Below are positions 6,191 to 11,821 of a stretch of 12,824 bases of DNA, in pieces. The DNA comes from an uncultured Actinomycetes bacterium. Its GTDB lineage: Bacteria; Actinomycetota; Thermoleophilia; Solirubrobacterales; 70-9. How positions within the stretch are numbered: position 1 is the stretch's first letter; each line of letters opens with the position of its first letter. The notes under the pieces were generated by a model. That model was not told where the DNA came from and searched no databases. It saw only the letters and a program-made list of their open reading frames with translations. A program made the translations under genes and the position numbers. Where the stretch lies: NCBI GenBank assembly GCA_946479725.1, contig CAMLHB010000048.1, positions 1 through 12,824 on the forward strand. The letters are read 5' to 3'.

Positions 6191-6220
6191 GAATCTTCCG
6201 CCGTGAGCGGTGGAAGATTC
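6191..6220. terminator. Bidirectional hairpin between SDR gene and lexA
   Basis: GAATCTTCCGCCG (6191-6203) pairs with CGGTGGAAGATTC (6208-6220), 13 bp with one wobble, around a TGAG tetraloop. It lies 9 bp after the SDR stop and 5 bp from the lexA stop. No U-tract is present; it is a shared terminator candidate of the same style as at 1211 and 3414. Confidence 0.7.
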
Positions 6221-6225
6221 ACCAA

Positions 6226-6837
6226 CTAGACCTTCCGAAACACCCCCACCACCTTGCCCAGAACGCGGGCCTCGGTCGTCAGGATCGGCTCCATTTCCGC
6301 GTTTTCGGGCTGGAGCCGGATGTGGTCCTTCTCGCGGAAGATCCGCTTCACGGTCGCCTCCTCGCCGATCAGGGCGACCACGATCTCGCCGTCGTTGGCG
6401 TCGTCGCTGGGACGGACGATCACGTAATCGCCTTCGATGATCCCGGCGTCCTTCATGCTTTCGCCGCGGATCTGGAGGATGTAGTCGCCGTCCTCGCCGC
6501 CGATCACGTCGGGGACCTCGAGGTACTCCTCGATGTTCTCTTCCGCCAGGATCGGCTCCCCGGCCGCGACCTGACCGACCAGCGGCAGCCCGCCGCCTTG
6601 ACCGATCGTCCGCTTCGCCTTTTCGTAGAGCAGCTCGATCGCCCGCGGCTTCGAGGGATCGCGCTTGACCAGCCCCAGCTTCTCCAGGTTCGCCAGGTGC
6701 GCGTGCACGGTCGAAGACGAATGCAGCCCGACCGCTTTGCCGATCTCCCGCACCGTCGGCGGGTAGCCGGTCTTCGCCGCGTACTTGCGGATGAAGTCGA
6801 AGATCTCCTTCTGCCTCTTGGTCAGATCAAGTTCCAT
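6226..6837 (-). CDS. lexA: LexA repressor, SOS response regulator
   Basis: 203 aa from ATG 6837. The N-terminal winged helix-turn-helix spans about residues 1-67 (LTKRQKEIFDFI, YPPTVREIGKAVGLHSSSTVHAHL). The C-terminal S24 autoprotease domain carries the cleavage dipeptide Ala92-Gly93 (QVAAGEPI), the catalytic Ser127 (RGESMKDAG) and Lys164 (EATVKRI). RecA-stimulated self-cleavage at Ala-Gly relieves repression after DNA damage. The frame is open 22 codons further upstream to 6903, but that start would overlap the SOS box and adds residues (MFEGNLRLFDPAD..) foreign to the family. A GGAGG lies 14 nt before ATG 6837, slightly far. It is followed by a shared hairpin with the SDR gene. Autoregulation is indicated by the upstream box. 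Confidence 0.97.
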   Translation of the reverse strand: MELDLTKRQKEIFDFIRKYAAKTGYPPTVREIGKAVGLHSSSTVHAHLANLEKLGLVKRDPSKPRAIELLYEKAKRTIGQGGGLPLVGQVAAGEPILAEENIEEYLEVPDVIGGEDGDYILQIRGESMKDAGIIEGDYVIVRPSDDANDGEIVVALIGEEATVKRIFREKDHIRLQPENAEMEPILTTEARVLGKVVGVFRKV

Positions 6838-6895
6838 CGTCGTTCCGGTTTCCTCCGCTTCCCGGTCAGCAGGGTCAAACAGCCGCAAATTGCCT

Positions 6896-6911
6896 TCGAA
6901 CACTTGTTCGC
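6896..6911. promoter_or_regulatory. LexA operator (SOS box)
   Basis: TCGAACACTTGTTCGC contains the palindromic core GAAC-N4-GTTC (6898-6909), the operator type used by LexA in Bacillus and Actinobacteria. It lies about 60 bp upstream of lexA and implies autorepression. Confidence 0.92.
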
Positions 6912-6969
6912 AAGGCTACCGACTCCCCCGGACACCCGCAAGGTGCGGCCTCCCCTGCACGCAAACATC

Positions 6970-6975
6970 TAGAAT
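6970..6975 (+). promoter_or_regulatory. Probable -10 box of tRNA-Leu
   Basis: TAGAAT lies 13 bp upstream of the mature tRNA 5' end. No convincing -35 hexamer was found at the usual distance, so only the -10 element is annotated. Confidence 0.45.
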
Positions 6976-6988
6976 CGAGCGCCCTCGA

Positions 6989-7074
<86 letters not shown>

Positions 7075-7076
7075 TA

Positions 7077-7105
7077 CGAAAACCCCCGCTACCAGGGGGT
7101 TTTCG
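7077..7105 (+). terminator. tRNA-Leu terminator
   Basis: CGAAAACCCCC (7077-7087) pairs with GGGGGTTTTCG (7095-7105), a perfect 11-bp stem with a 7-nt loop, starting 2 nt after the tRNA. The T-run is the descending arm of the stem, as in many A-tailed intrinsic terminators. Confidence 0.8.
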
Positions 7106-7171
7106 CGTTTCCTGATGGCACTTTGCAGAAGCCTCTCGATCATTGGTGCGCCACTGACCCACTGACGAGCC

Positions 7172-7312
7172 CTATATCTCCAAGGTCTCGACGACTGCCT
7201 GCCGAAAGTTCGCAGCGGTTGGATGCTCCGCGAAGGTAAGCCAGCACCCGACTACGAACGCGACACCAACAATGACCTTCACGTCTTCGAGGAACTCCAG
7301 TGCATCTTCCAT
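7172..7312 (-). CDS. Small predicted membrane protein, 46 aa
   Basis: The frame opens with ATG 7312, five nucleotides after the stop of the upstream zinc-ribbon gene, and a G-rich Shine-Dalgarno-like stretch (GGAGGGGGG) sits in the end of that gene, so translational coupling is likely. The product begins acidic (MEDALEFLEDVK). It then has one hydrophobic segment (about residues 11-27, VKVIVGVAFVVGCWLTF) and a short polar tail (AEHPTAANFRQAVVETLEI). No homologue is recognised. Its neighbour also carries one membrane segment, so the two may work together at the membrane. It could be a chance ORF, but position and composition favour a gene. Confidence 0.5.
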   Translation of the reverse strand: MEDALEFLEDVKVIVGVAFVVGCWLTFAEHPTAANFRQAVVETLEI

Positions 7313-7317
7313 ATGAC

Positions 7318-7785
7318 TCACCCCCCTCCACCTTGCTGAGTGACAAGCGCAACAGCGAGGGCAAGGCCAAGAGCGCCGAGGAGCAACTTGAAGTCGCCCT
7401 CGTTTAGTCCGCCCTTGTCGACCTTGGCCCCCGGAGCGAGCAGAGAAGAGAGGCTGGTGCCGCAGTTTCGGCATTGGCCTTCGATGAGCAGATCGCGGCC
7501 GGAGACAGCCTGCCCGCATTGGGGGCAATTCCCGACCTTCAGAGTGGTGCGCTGCCCGAATGCGGATAGGGCCTTCTCCCGCTCCTCATAGGCCTCGACC
7601 TCGGCCCGTAGATCACGCACGGTCTCTTCAAGCGTCTCAATCGACCGTTCGTCGCCGGTCGCCTGGAGACCCCGATCCAGGAGATCGGCAACCGCGCTGG
7701 CAAGAGTCTGTCCGGTTCGCGTTGCGTGGTCGTCGACCGCTGCCTTGAGCTGATCAGGGACCCGCGCGTAAAGGGTTTGCGACAT
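7318..7785 (-). CDS. Ribbon-helix-helix / coiled coil / zinc-ribbon protein with C-terminal membrane anchor
   Basis: 155 aa from ATG 7785. Order: an N-terminal RHH (CopG/Arc-like) segment, residues 1-42 (TLYARVPDQLKAAVDDHA, TLASAVADLLDRGL); a charged, probably coiled-coil helix, 46-72 (ETLEETVRDLRAEVEAYEER); a zinc ribbon with C87-C90 (CPQC) and C105-C108 (CRNC); a linker; and a hydrophobic segment at 134-148 (LLLGALGLALAVALV) ending in QQGGGG. RHH proteins are dimeric DNA binders, often toxin-antitoxin or element regulators; tethering one to the membrane is unusual. There is no ribosome binding site, and a -10 box TAGAAT ends 8 bp before ATG, so a leaderless mRNA is likely. A palindrome at 7806-7834 over the -35 region is the obvious candidate operator. 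An in-frame ATG at 7821 lies upstream of the promoter and is rejected. Confidence 0.75.
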   Translation of the reverse strand: MSQTLYARVPDQLKAAVDDHATRTGQTLASAVADLLDRGLQATGDERSIETLEETVRDLRAEVEAYEEREKALSAFGQRTTLKVGNCPQCGQAVSGRDLLIEGQCRNCGTSLSSLLAPGAKVDKGGLNEGDFKLLLGALGLALAVALVTQQGGGG

Positions 7786-7793
7786 AGCAAGCG

Positions 7794-7834
7794 ATTCTAG
7801 CGCTTTTGATAGAGATTGCAATTATTTCTATCAA
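7794..7834 (-). promoter_or_regulatory. Promoter and palindromic operator of the RHH/zinc-ribbon gene
   Basis: On the minus strand TTGCAA (plus 7816-7821), 16 bp, TAGAAT (plus 7794-7799), then 8 bp to the ATG. An imperfect palindrome, TTGATAGAGAT-N7-ATTTCTATCAA (7806-7834, 10 of 11 pairs), surrounds the -35 box in an AT-rich patch unlike its surroundings. Binding there would block the promoter, which fits autoregulation by an RHH protein. Confidence 0.55.
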
Positions 7835-7861
7835 CTCAAACCTGCCGACCACCTGCCGCTC

Positions 7862-7867
7862 TAGGGT
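7862..7867 (+). promoter_or_regulatory. Possible -10 box of the 71-aa gene
   Basis: TAGGGT lies exactly 8 bp before ATG 7876, the same spacing as in the divergent RHH gene. No ribosome binding site lies between, which suggests a leaderless transcript. No clear -35 box was found. Confidence 0.35.
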
Positions 7868-7875
7868 TGTGAGCC

Positions 7876-8091
7876 ATGAAGCTGAAAATAACGCGGCGCA
7901 CCCGAATCCATGGGGCCTGGCAAGACGCTGGAATGGTGGAAGCGGTGTCGGTGGAAGCCGCGCTGGAGCCGCTCGGCGCACTGCCGGGGGATGTTGTCGT
8001 TTTGGAAGCTCCCGACATCACGGACAGGCGCTTCTTCTTCGATGTGGTTTGCGCCAACACCGGGCGCTATGTGGCCCAGCCGTCTGCCTAA
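7876..8091 (+). CDS. Hypothetical protein, 71 aa
   Basis: Not recognised. Begins MKLKITRRTRIHGAWQDAGMVEAVSVEAALEPLGALPGDVVVLEAP and ends DITDRRFFFDVVCANTGRYVAQPSA. It has no signal peptide or membrane segment, and looks like a small mixed alpha/beta domain with a basic N-terminus. The single Cys (DVVCANTG) is not part of a visible metal site. It is divergent from the RHH/zinc-ribbon gene across an AT-rich control region and converges, with a 6-bp gap, on the nuclease remnant. Codon usage is GC-rich at third positions, consistent with real coding. Confidence 0.6.
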   Translation: MKLKITRRTRIHGAWQDAGMVEAVSVEAALEPLGALPGDVVVLEAPDITDRRFFFDVVCANTGRYVAQPSA

Positions 8092-8097
8092 CCCCCG

Positions 8098-8345
8098 CTA
8101 GATGACCTTGACAATGACGTCGAATGATCTGTTCGCCTTCATGCGAGCGCCGGAGAGATCGCGACAAAAAGCCGCGGGATCTTCAATCTGAGGATCAGCG
8201 TCCCAGATGATGGCCACCACCGTGCCGCAAGCCGGATGCGAGTGGTAGCTCTCGAAGTCAACCTTTAACTCATTCGGCACCTTGCGGGCGTGGCTCGCGG
8301 GGTGCGGACGTACTTGACCTCGATCAGGATGGACGGCATCGGCAT
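8098..8345 (-). pseudogene. Remnant of a PD-(D/E)XK-type nuclease (DpnII/MboI-like), truncated and frameshifted
   Basis: Two reading frames join to make one protein-like sequence. From ATG 8345 or 8339 one frame reads MPSILIEVKYVRTPRA and soon ends at TAA 8265-8267. The overlapping frame continues ARKVPNELKVDFESYHSHPACG, then VVAIIWDADPQIEDPAAF, RDLSGARMKANRSFDVIVKVI and TAG. The E-x-K of IEVKYVR and the following ESYHSHP..VIWDP-like and DLSG blocks are what I recall of C-terminal parts of DpnII/MboI-type restriction endonuclease-fold proteins. The N-terminal part with the PD motif is absent: the fragment starts right after the hicB stop. The frame change falls near 8285-8300. A 60-aa frame from GTG 8280 remains open, so a short product cannot be excluded. 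The family call is from memory of motifs. Confidence 0.5.
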
Positions 8346-8358
8346 CCTCTGCAGGGGC

Positions 8359-8556
8359 TCAGGCGGCGACGTGCTCACCAGCCGGAACGAAATGCTCCAG
8401 CTTGGCCTCGTGCTCAAGCGCGAAGGGGATGCCTTCTTCGGCCAGCTTCACGACCTCCGCGTAGCTGTCGCCAGCAGCGGACCAGCCCTCAACATCGGGG
8501 GACTCGGCCCACCAGCCGTCGCTTTCGTGGTGATAGATGACGCGGACGATCTCCAT
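8359..8556 (-). CDS. hicB: HicB-like antitoxin
   Basis: 65 aa, compact partial RNase H-like HicB fold: MEIVRVIYHHESDGWWAESPDVEGWSAAGDSYAEVVKLAEEGIPFALE. The pattern of a beta strand, DGWWAESPDVEGW, then GDSYAEVVKLAEEGI is characteristic of HicB antitoxins, which neutralise the HicA mRNA interferase. It lacks the longer C-terminal DNA-binding domain of some HicB proteins. Start ATG 8556 has GGAG a few bases upstream. The sequence just upstream on the same strand encodes a HicA-like C-terminal remnant, so this is probably an orphaned antitoxin of a decayed hicAB pair. Confidence 0.75.
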   Translation of the reverse strand: MEIVRVIYHHESDGWWAESPDVEGWSAAGDSYAEVVKLAEEGIPFALEHEAKLEHFVPAGEHVAA

Positions 8557-8568
8557 GATTGCTCCGAT

Positions 8569-8724
8569 TCAGAGTAGCTTCCGGGCCTCGTCTTCGGCAA
8601 GCCCCACGTCGCGGACAAGGATCTTGCGGACGAGGCCGACCGGGACCGAAATCACCGGAACCAGCCGGAGACAGCCGGATTTGATTCGGCTCTGTAGAGC
8701 GGTTTCCGCTCCAGCAAGCGAGCC
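8569..8724 (-). pseudogene. Decayed HicA-like toxin, C-terminal remnant
   Basis: The open frame ends 12 nt before hicB and reads ..RLVPVISVPVGLVRKIL and VRDVGLAEDEARKLL, then TGA. The end resembles the HicA C-terminus (pattern: VPVH..., G-x-LRKILRDAGLSxxEFxxLL). The conserved His-containing strand and loop are missing or shortened, there is no suitable start codon or ribosome binding site, and the N-terminal half is not HicA-like. The 5' side runs into the partial tRNA-Leu copy at 8734. The adjacent HicB supports the reading; homology is nevertheless weak. Confidence 0.45.
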
Positions 8725-8733
8725 TTTTTCAGC

Positions 8734-8775
8734 TTGAGGGCCCTGGGGGTGGAAACACCCGTGGGGGTTCGACTC
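8734..8775 (+). repeat. Partial copy of the tRNA-Leu 3' half
   Basis: Forty-two bases, from the anticodon loop (TTGAGGG) through the variable arm (GGTGGAAACACCCGTG) to the T-loop (GGTTCGACTC), match tRNA-Leu bases 7021-7062 at 38 of 42 positions without gaps, in the same orientation. There is no acceptor stem, D arm or pairing anticodon stem, so it is not a functional tRNA. The T-stem GGGGG differs from GATGG of the intact gene, so the source may have been a different leucine isoacceptor. Confidence 0.8.
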
Positions 8776-8801
8776 TGTTTTCTCCAGGTCTGCTTCGGGT
8801 C

Positions 8802-9404
8802 CTACGCCCGCCGATAACGAATGTGCGTGGCGAGCGGGGAGTGGAGCGTCTCGACGGGCTCGAAGGGGAAGGACTCCGTGCCTTCGAAGAGTCGCTCGCC
8901 GGAGCCGAGGAGGACGGGGACTATGTCGAGGGTGAGTTCGTCGATCACGCCGGCAGCCAGCGCTTGGCGGACGGTCGAGGCGCCGCCGGCGATGTCGATG
9001 CCGTCGGCGCCGGCGGCCTCTTGGGCTTGGGCGAAAGCCGCCTCGAAGCCTTCGGTGACGAAGTGGAAGCTGGTGCCGCCCTCCATTTCGACCGGGTCAC
9101 GGGGGTGGTGGGTGAGGACGAAGACGGGGGCGTGGTAGGGCGGCTCGGGGCCCCACCATCCCTCCCAGCTCCCCTCCCACTCACCGCGGATCGGGCCGAA
9201 CATGTTGCGGCCCATCACGTAGGCGCCGCGCGGCCGCATCAGCCAGCCCTCCGCGGTAGCGTCGGCATCGTTGGCGCGCTCATCTCCGAGGTGCCACCTG
9301 TGGACCTCCATACCGCGCTTTCCGAGCGGGTTCTCCCGGCTCTGGTCAGGCCCGGCGACGAAGCCATCGAGTGAGATCGACATGTGGCAGGTGGTATCGG
9401 GCAC
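8802..9404 (-). CDS. Dihydrofolate reductase-fold / RibD C-terminal domain family protein
   Basis: 200 aa. The N-terminal strand and loop CHMSISLDGFVAGPDQSRENPLG (residues 6-28), the central YVMGRNMFGP, and the C-terminal IDIAGGASTVRQALAAGVIDELTLDIVPVLLGSGERLF are typical of the actinobacterial DHFR-family proteins related to the reductase domain of RibD. They are presumed NADPH-dependent reductases; substrate is unknown, and it is not the housekeeping folate enzyme. The start is taken at GTG 9404, with an AGAGGA-like site just upstream; ATG 9383 (before SISLDG) is an alternative. It is the first intact gene beyond the tRNA-fragment side of the accessory stretch. Confidence 0.88.
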   Translation of the reverse strand: MPDTTCHMSISLDGFVAGPDQSRENPLGKRGMEVHRWHLGDERANDADATAEGWLMRPRGAYVMGRNMFGPIRGEWEGSWEGWWGPEPPYHAPVFVLTHHPRDPVEMEGGTSFHFVTEGFEAAFAQAQEAAGADGIDIAGGASTVRQALAAGVIDELTLDIVPVLLGSGERLFEGTESFPFEPVETLHSPLATHIRYRRA

Positions 9405-9431
9405 GGAGTCCTCTGGGGCAGAGACTAGGGG

Positions 9432-9766
9432 CTATTCACCCACGACGACCAGGCCTGCTTCGACGCCAGCTCGACAGAGATCCTGATCCCAGCTGACGAG
9501 GGCGACGTCGCGATCGGCGAGCCGAAGGGCAGGACTCCGATCCTGGCGATCTCTTCGTAGGCTCGATCGAAGTTCTTCACGGCTTCGCGATGCCGGCGCC
9601 CGGTCAGTCGCTGGCTTCGCTCCGCCGCGGCCAGAGCCACCCTCCCCTCCGGATAGACGAGGACAGATGCAGCTGCCCGAAGGTCGCCGTTCCACAGCTC
9701 GAGGGCGAGCGCCGAACCTTCCTCGGGGAGGACGAGCTTGATCAGGGCGGAGGTGTCGACGTTCAC
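9432..9766 (-). pseudogene. Broken PIN-domain ribonuclease (VapC-like toxin)
   Basis: From GTG 9766 the frame reads MNVDTSALIKLVLPEEGSAL with the first catalytic Asp (D4), and ASVLVYPEGRVALA with the second acid (E40), to YEEIARIGV. There the PIN sequence stops in this frame and resumes in another as LADRDVALVSWDQDLCRAGVEAGLVVVG, ending at TAG 9432-9434. The block that normally lies between, with the third acid in a GYDAVHLA-type motif, is absent, so a deletion causing a frameshift occurred near 9520-9545. The undisturbed frame would end at 9425 with an unrelated tail (113 aa). Lacking an active-site acid, it should be inactive. No antitoxin gene is adjacent; the gene starts 22 bp after the PaiB-like gene. 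A sequencing error could mimic the frameshift but not the missing block. Confidence 0.75.
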
Positions 9767-9788
9767 TCACTCCCACGGCTCGGCCGAG

Positions 9789-10412
9789 CTAAGTTCTCCC
9801 CCTCTCGCTCAGCTCGCGCTCCATTTCCTCCGCAAGTTGCGGGTGCCGGTACGGACCCTCCTCGCGCAGCGCCTCGATCGCATTGCGGCGGGATTCCTCG
9901 TCGCGGTTCTGGCTCAGCTTGCGCTTCAGCTCGAAGCGGTCGATCGGGATGCGGAGGCCGACGGTGCCTTTGGCGATCGGGGCGGCGTAGTCGGGGTCGA
10001 GGTGGGACGGATCGGCGAGGGGGCCCTCGAAGTGGTCTACGAGGCGGATCAGGACTTCGAGGTTCTCCTCCTCGTCGAGGATCTGAGGGGTGCCGTGGAG
10101 GTGGGCGACGGTGAAGTTCCAGGTCGGGACCTTGCGCTCCTGGGGCGAGTACCAGCTCGGCGAGATGTAGCCGTGGTTGCCCTGAACGATGACGAGGAGC
10201 TCGCCGCGGTCGATCTCGAGCACCTCGTCGTCGGGCCGGCCGAGGTGGGTGAGCAGGGTGAGGTTGGGGGCGTCGTCGTCGAGCAGCAGCGGGTAGTGGG
10301 AGGCGCGCAGGCCGGCGGAGGTCGCCGTCACCAGGGTCCCCCAGGGGTGCTCGCGGACTAGCTGGCGGACCAGGTCCGGGTCGTCGGAGACGAAGAGCGG
10401 GTTCGGGCGCAT
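9789..10412 (-). CDS. PaiB-type FMN-binding protein
   Basis: 207 aa, split-barrel flavin-binding fold of the PaiB family (FMN-binding 'negative transcriptional regulator' in annotation). Signature segments: HPWGTLVTATSAGLRASHYPLLLD, LLTHLGRPD, VIVQGNHGYISPSWY, KVPTWNFTVAHLHG, KGTVGLRIPIDRFELKRKLSQNR. In Bacillus paiB is linked to paiA and protease/sporulation control; here there is no paiA neighbour, and DNA binding is not evident. The start is ATG 10412, with GGGAAGA about 6 nt upstream; a TTG five codons earlier is less likely. It is separated from the upstream SnoaL-like gene by a strong hairpin and followed closely by the PIN remnant. Confidence 0.9.
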   Translation of the reverse strand: MRPNPLFVSDDPDLVRQLVREHPWGTLVTATSAGLRASHYPLLLDDDAPNLTLLTHLGRPDDEVLEIDRGELLVIVQGNHGYISPSWYSPQERKVPTWNFTVAHLHGTPQILDEEENLEVLIRLVDHFEGPLADPSHLDPDYAAPIAKGTVGLRIPIDRFELKRKLSQNRDEESRRNAIEALREEGPYRHPQLAEEMERELSERGRT

Positions 10413-10435
10413 GGGGCATCTTCCCAACCCTTGGC

Positions 10436-10467
10436 GAGAGGCCGCGCGGGGGTGCGCGCGGCCTCTC
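10436..10467 (-). terminator. Terminator of the SnoaL-like gene
   Basis: GAGAGGCCGCGCG (10436-10448) and CGCGCGGCCTCTC (10455-10467) form a perfect 13-bp stem with a 6-nt loop between the stop of the SnoaL-like gene and the start of the PaiB-like gene. No U-tract follows on the minus strand. Confidence 0.7.
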
Positions 10468-10477
10468 TCTGCGCACC

Positions 10478-10852
10478 TCAGTGGGGATAGAGCCGGTTGA
10501 CGATCGCCGGATCGCCGAGCTGGTCGAAGGCGATCAGCCTGCCCTCTCCATCAAAGGTGAGGACGTCGGCAGCCTCGTCGGACTCGCCGTCGAGGGTGAC
10601 CTTGGTCAGGACCACGACCTTGTCGCCGTCGGCGATGAAGTCGTGGGGTTCGGATTTCAGCCCTTTCTCGGCCAGTTTGACCCAGAGGGACCCGATCTCT
10701 TCCTTGCCGCGGTAGGTGCCGCTGAGGGCGCTGTCGCCCCGGGCGGTCCAGACCACGGCGTCGTCCATGTTCTCCATCGCGCCGGCGGCGTCGCCGCTGG
10801 CGAAGGCACGGTAGGCGGCTTCCGCCGACTCCTTGTTTGCCTGTGCGCTCAT
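10478..10852 (-). CDS. SnoaL/NTF2-fold protein
   Basis: 124 aa. MSAQANKESAEAAYRAFASGDAAGAMENMDDAVVWTARGDSALSGTYRGKEEI, then VVVLTKVTLDGESDEAADVLTFDGEGRLIAFDQLGDPAIVNRLY. The alpha-helical start with AYRAFASGD, the VVWTARGDSALSGTYRGKEEI turn and the final beta meander are typical of the SnoaL-like/NTF2 cone fold. Members are diverse small-molecule isomerases, hydrolases or binding proteins; no specific substrate is readable. The start ATG has a near-perfect AAAGGAGG 7 nt upstream, so it should be well translated. It appears to be a single-gene unit ending in its own hairpin. Confidence 0.85.
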   Translation of the reverse strand: MSAQANKESAEAAYRAFASGDAAGAMENMDDAVVWTARGDSALSGTYRGKEEIGSLWVKLAEKGLKSEPHDFIADGDKVVVLTKVTLDGESDEAADVLTFDGEGRLIAFDQLGDPAIVNRLYPH

Positions 10853-11009
10853 CTGGGACCTCCTTTGCGCTTGCCCCGACGCTAACCCGGCCCCCGCCCC
10901 GAAGGCAAAGGCCGCGATGGCCCAAACAGCCGGGTTCGCTTGTGCAATCGGGGGACTCCGCCATCCGGGGGCGGCCCCGCTCAGATCGAGGCGAGCCGCG
11001 GCGAGGGCA

Positions 11010-11621
11010 TCAGGCCAGCCCCGACCCGAGGGCGTCGTCGATGAAGGGGCCGAGCAGTTGGGACGCCGCCCTCGCCGCTTCCTCGGCCGACTCCCCGGGG
11101 GTCGTCACGTAGCTGATCGCGAGCCGGACCAGCGCCTCCGCCAGCAGCTTCACGTCGGCCTCCGGCGCCTCCGGCCAGCCCTCTTCGATCACCGAGGTCA
11201 GCCGCGAGGCCGCCCACTGGACCACCGGCAGGCCCTGGGTGGTGACGAAGGGGAGCATGCCGCCGGTGCCGTCGTCGCTGAGCAGGATGCTGATCAGCGG
11301 GTCCTCGCCGGCGCTGCGGAGGAAGTGCTCGAGCGCCGCCAGGATCGCGGCGCGGGGGTTGTCGGTGTGCTCGCGGACGGCCTCCTCCACCCCGTCCATG
11401 AACCGTTCGGCCTCGTAGATGACGAAGGCGAAGCCGAACTCGTTGCGGTTGCCGAACTCGTTGTAGAGGGTCTGGCGACTGACGCCGGCGCCGCTGGCGA
11501 TGTCCGCCATCGTGATCTCCGACCACGGCTGGCTCGCCAGCTGCTCGCGGGCGGCGTCGAAGACGGTGTTGCGCAGCAGCTCCCGCGCCGCCTCCTGATA
11601 GGGGGTCCTCCCGTTCGGCAT
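11010..11621 (-). CDS. TetR-family regulator, AlkX-like
   Basis: 203 aa. The N-terminal helix-turn-helix is at about residues 20-60 (REQLASQPWSEITMADIASGAGVSRQTLYNEFGNRNEF), followed by a helical ligand-binding domain. It is the third gene of the operon alkB-rubredoxin-tetR with a 26-bp gap, the layout in which actinobacterial AlkX/AlkU repressors occur; AlkX-type proteins repress the alk operon and respond to alkane oxidation products such as fatty acids. That this one does so is inference from position and from the WSEITMADIA..GVSRQTLYNEF region. The start ATG lies right after AGGGGG, closer than usual. The operator would be upstream of alkB, outside the window. Confidence 0.9.
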   Translation of the reverse strand: MPNGRTPYQEAARELLRNTVFDAAREQLASQPWSEITMADIASGAGVSRQTLYNEFGNRNEFGFAFVIYEAERFMDGVEEAVREHTDNPRAAILAALEHFLRSAGEDPLISILLSDDGTGGMLPFVTTQGLPVVQWAASRLTSVIEEGWPEAPEADVKLLAEALVRLAISYVTTPGESAEEAARAASQLLGPFIDDALGSGLA

Positions 11622-11647
11622 CCCCCTATCGTGCCAGCGGCGGGCAG

Positions 11648-11821
11648 TCAGGCGTCGGCCGAGACGGGTTCGAAATCGATCTTGTCGCGGACGCCGCAGT
11701 CGGGGCAGGCCCAGTCGTCCGGGACCTCGCTGAACGGCGTCCCCGCCGGGAAGCCCTCGCGCGGATGGCCGGCCTCCTCGTCGTAGACATAGCCGCAGCT
11801 GGGACAGCGCCAGGCGCTCAC
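11648..11821 (-). CDS. Rubredoxin (alkane hydroxylase electron carrier)
   Basis: 57 aa from GTG 11821. Contains both iron-binding knuckles, CPSCGY (C6/C9) and CPDCGV (C39/C42), with the conserved [28 protein letters not shown] between them, and ends DKIDFEPV. It delivers electrons from rubredoxin reductase to the AlkB di-iron site. The start GTG overlaps the alkB stop (GTGA), so the two are translationally coupled. It was hidden in a longer open frame antiparallel to nothing real; only the last 57 codons are coding. No rubredoxin reductase gene is in the window. Confidence 0.95.
   Translation of the reverse strand: MSAWRCPSCGYVYDEEAGHPREGFPAGTPFSEVPDDWACPDCGVRDKIDFEPVSADA

Noticed and set aside
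6838..6903. Upstream lexA start at 6903
   Set aside because: It would overlap the SOS operator and add 22 residues not found in LexA; Met at 6837 gives the canonical N-terminus.
8734..8775. Second tRNA-Leu gene
   Set aside because: Acceptor stem and D arm are missing and the anticodon stem cannot pair; it is a fragment.
10833..11786. 317-codon plus-strand frame opposite the TetR gene and SnoaL start
   Set aside because: Antisense shadow; it crosses three separate real features on the other strand.
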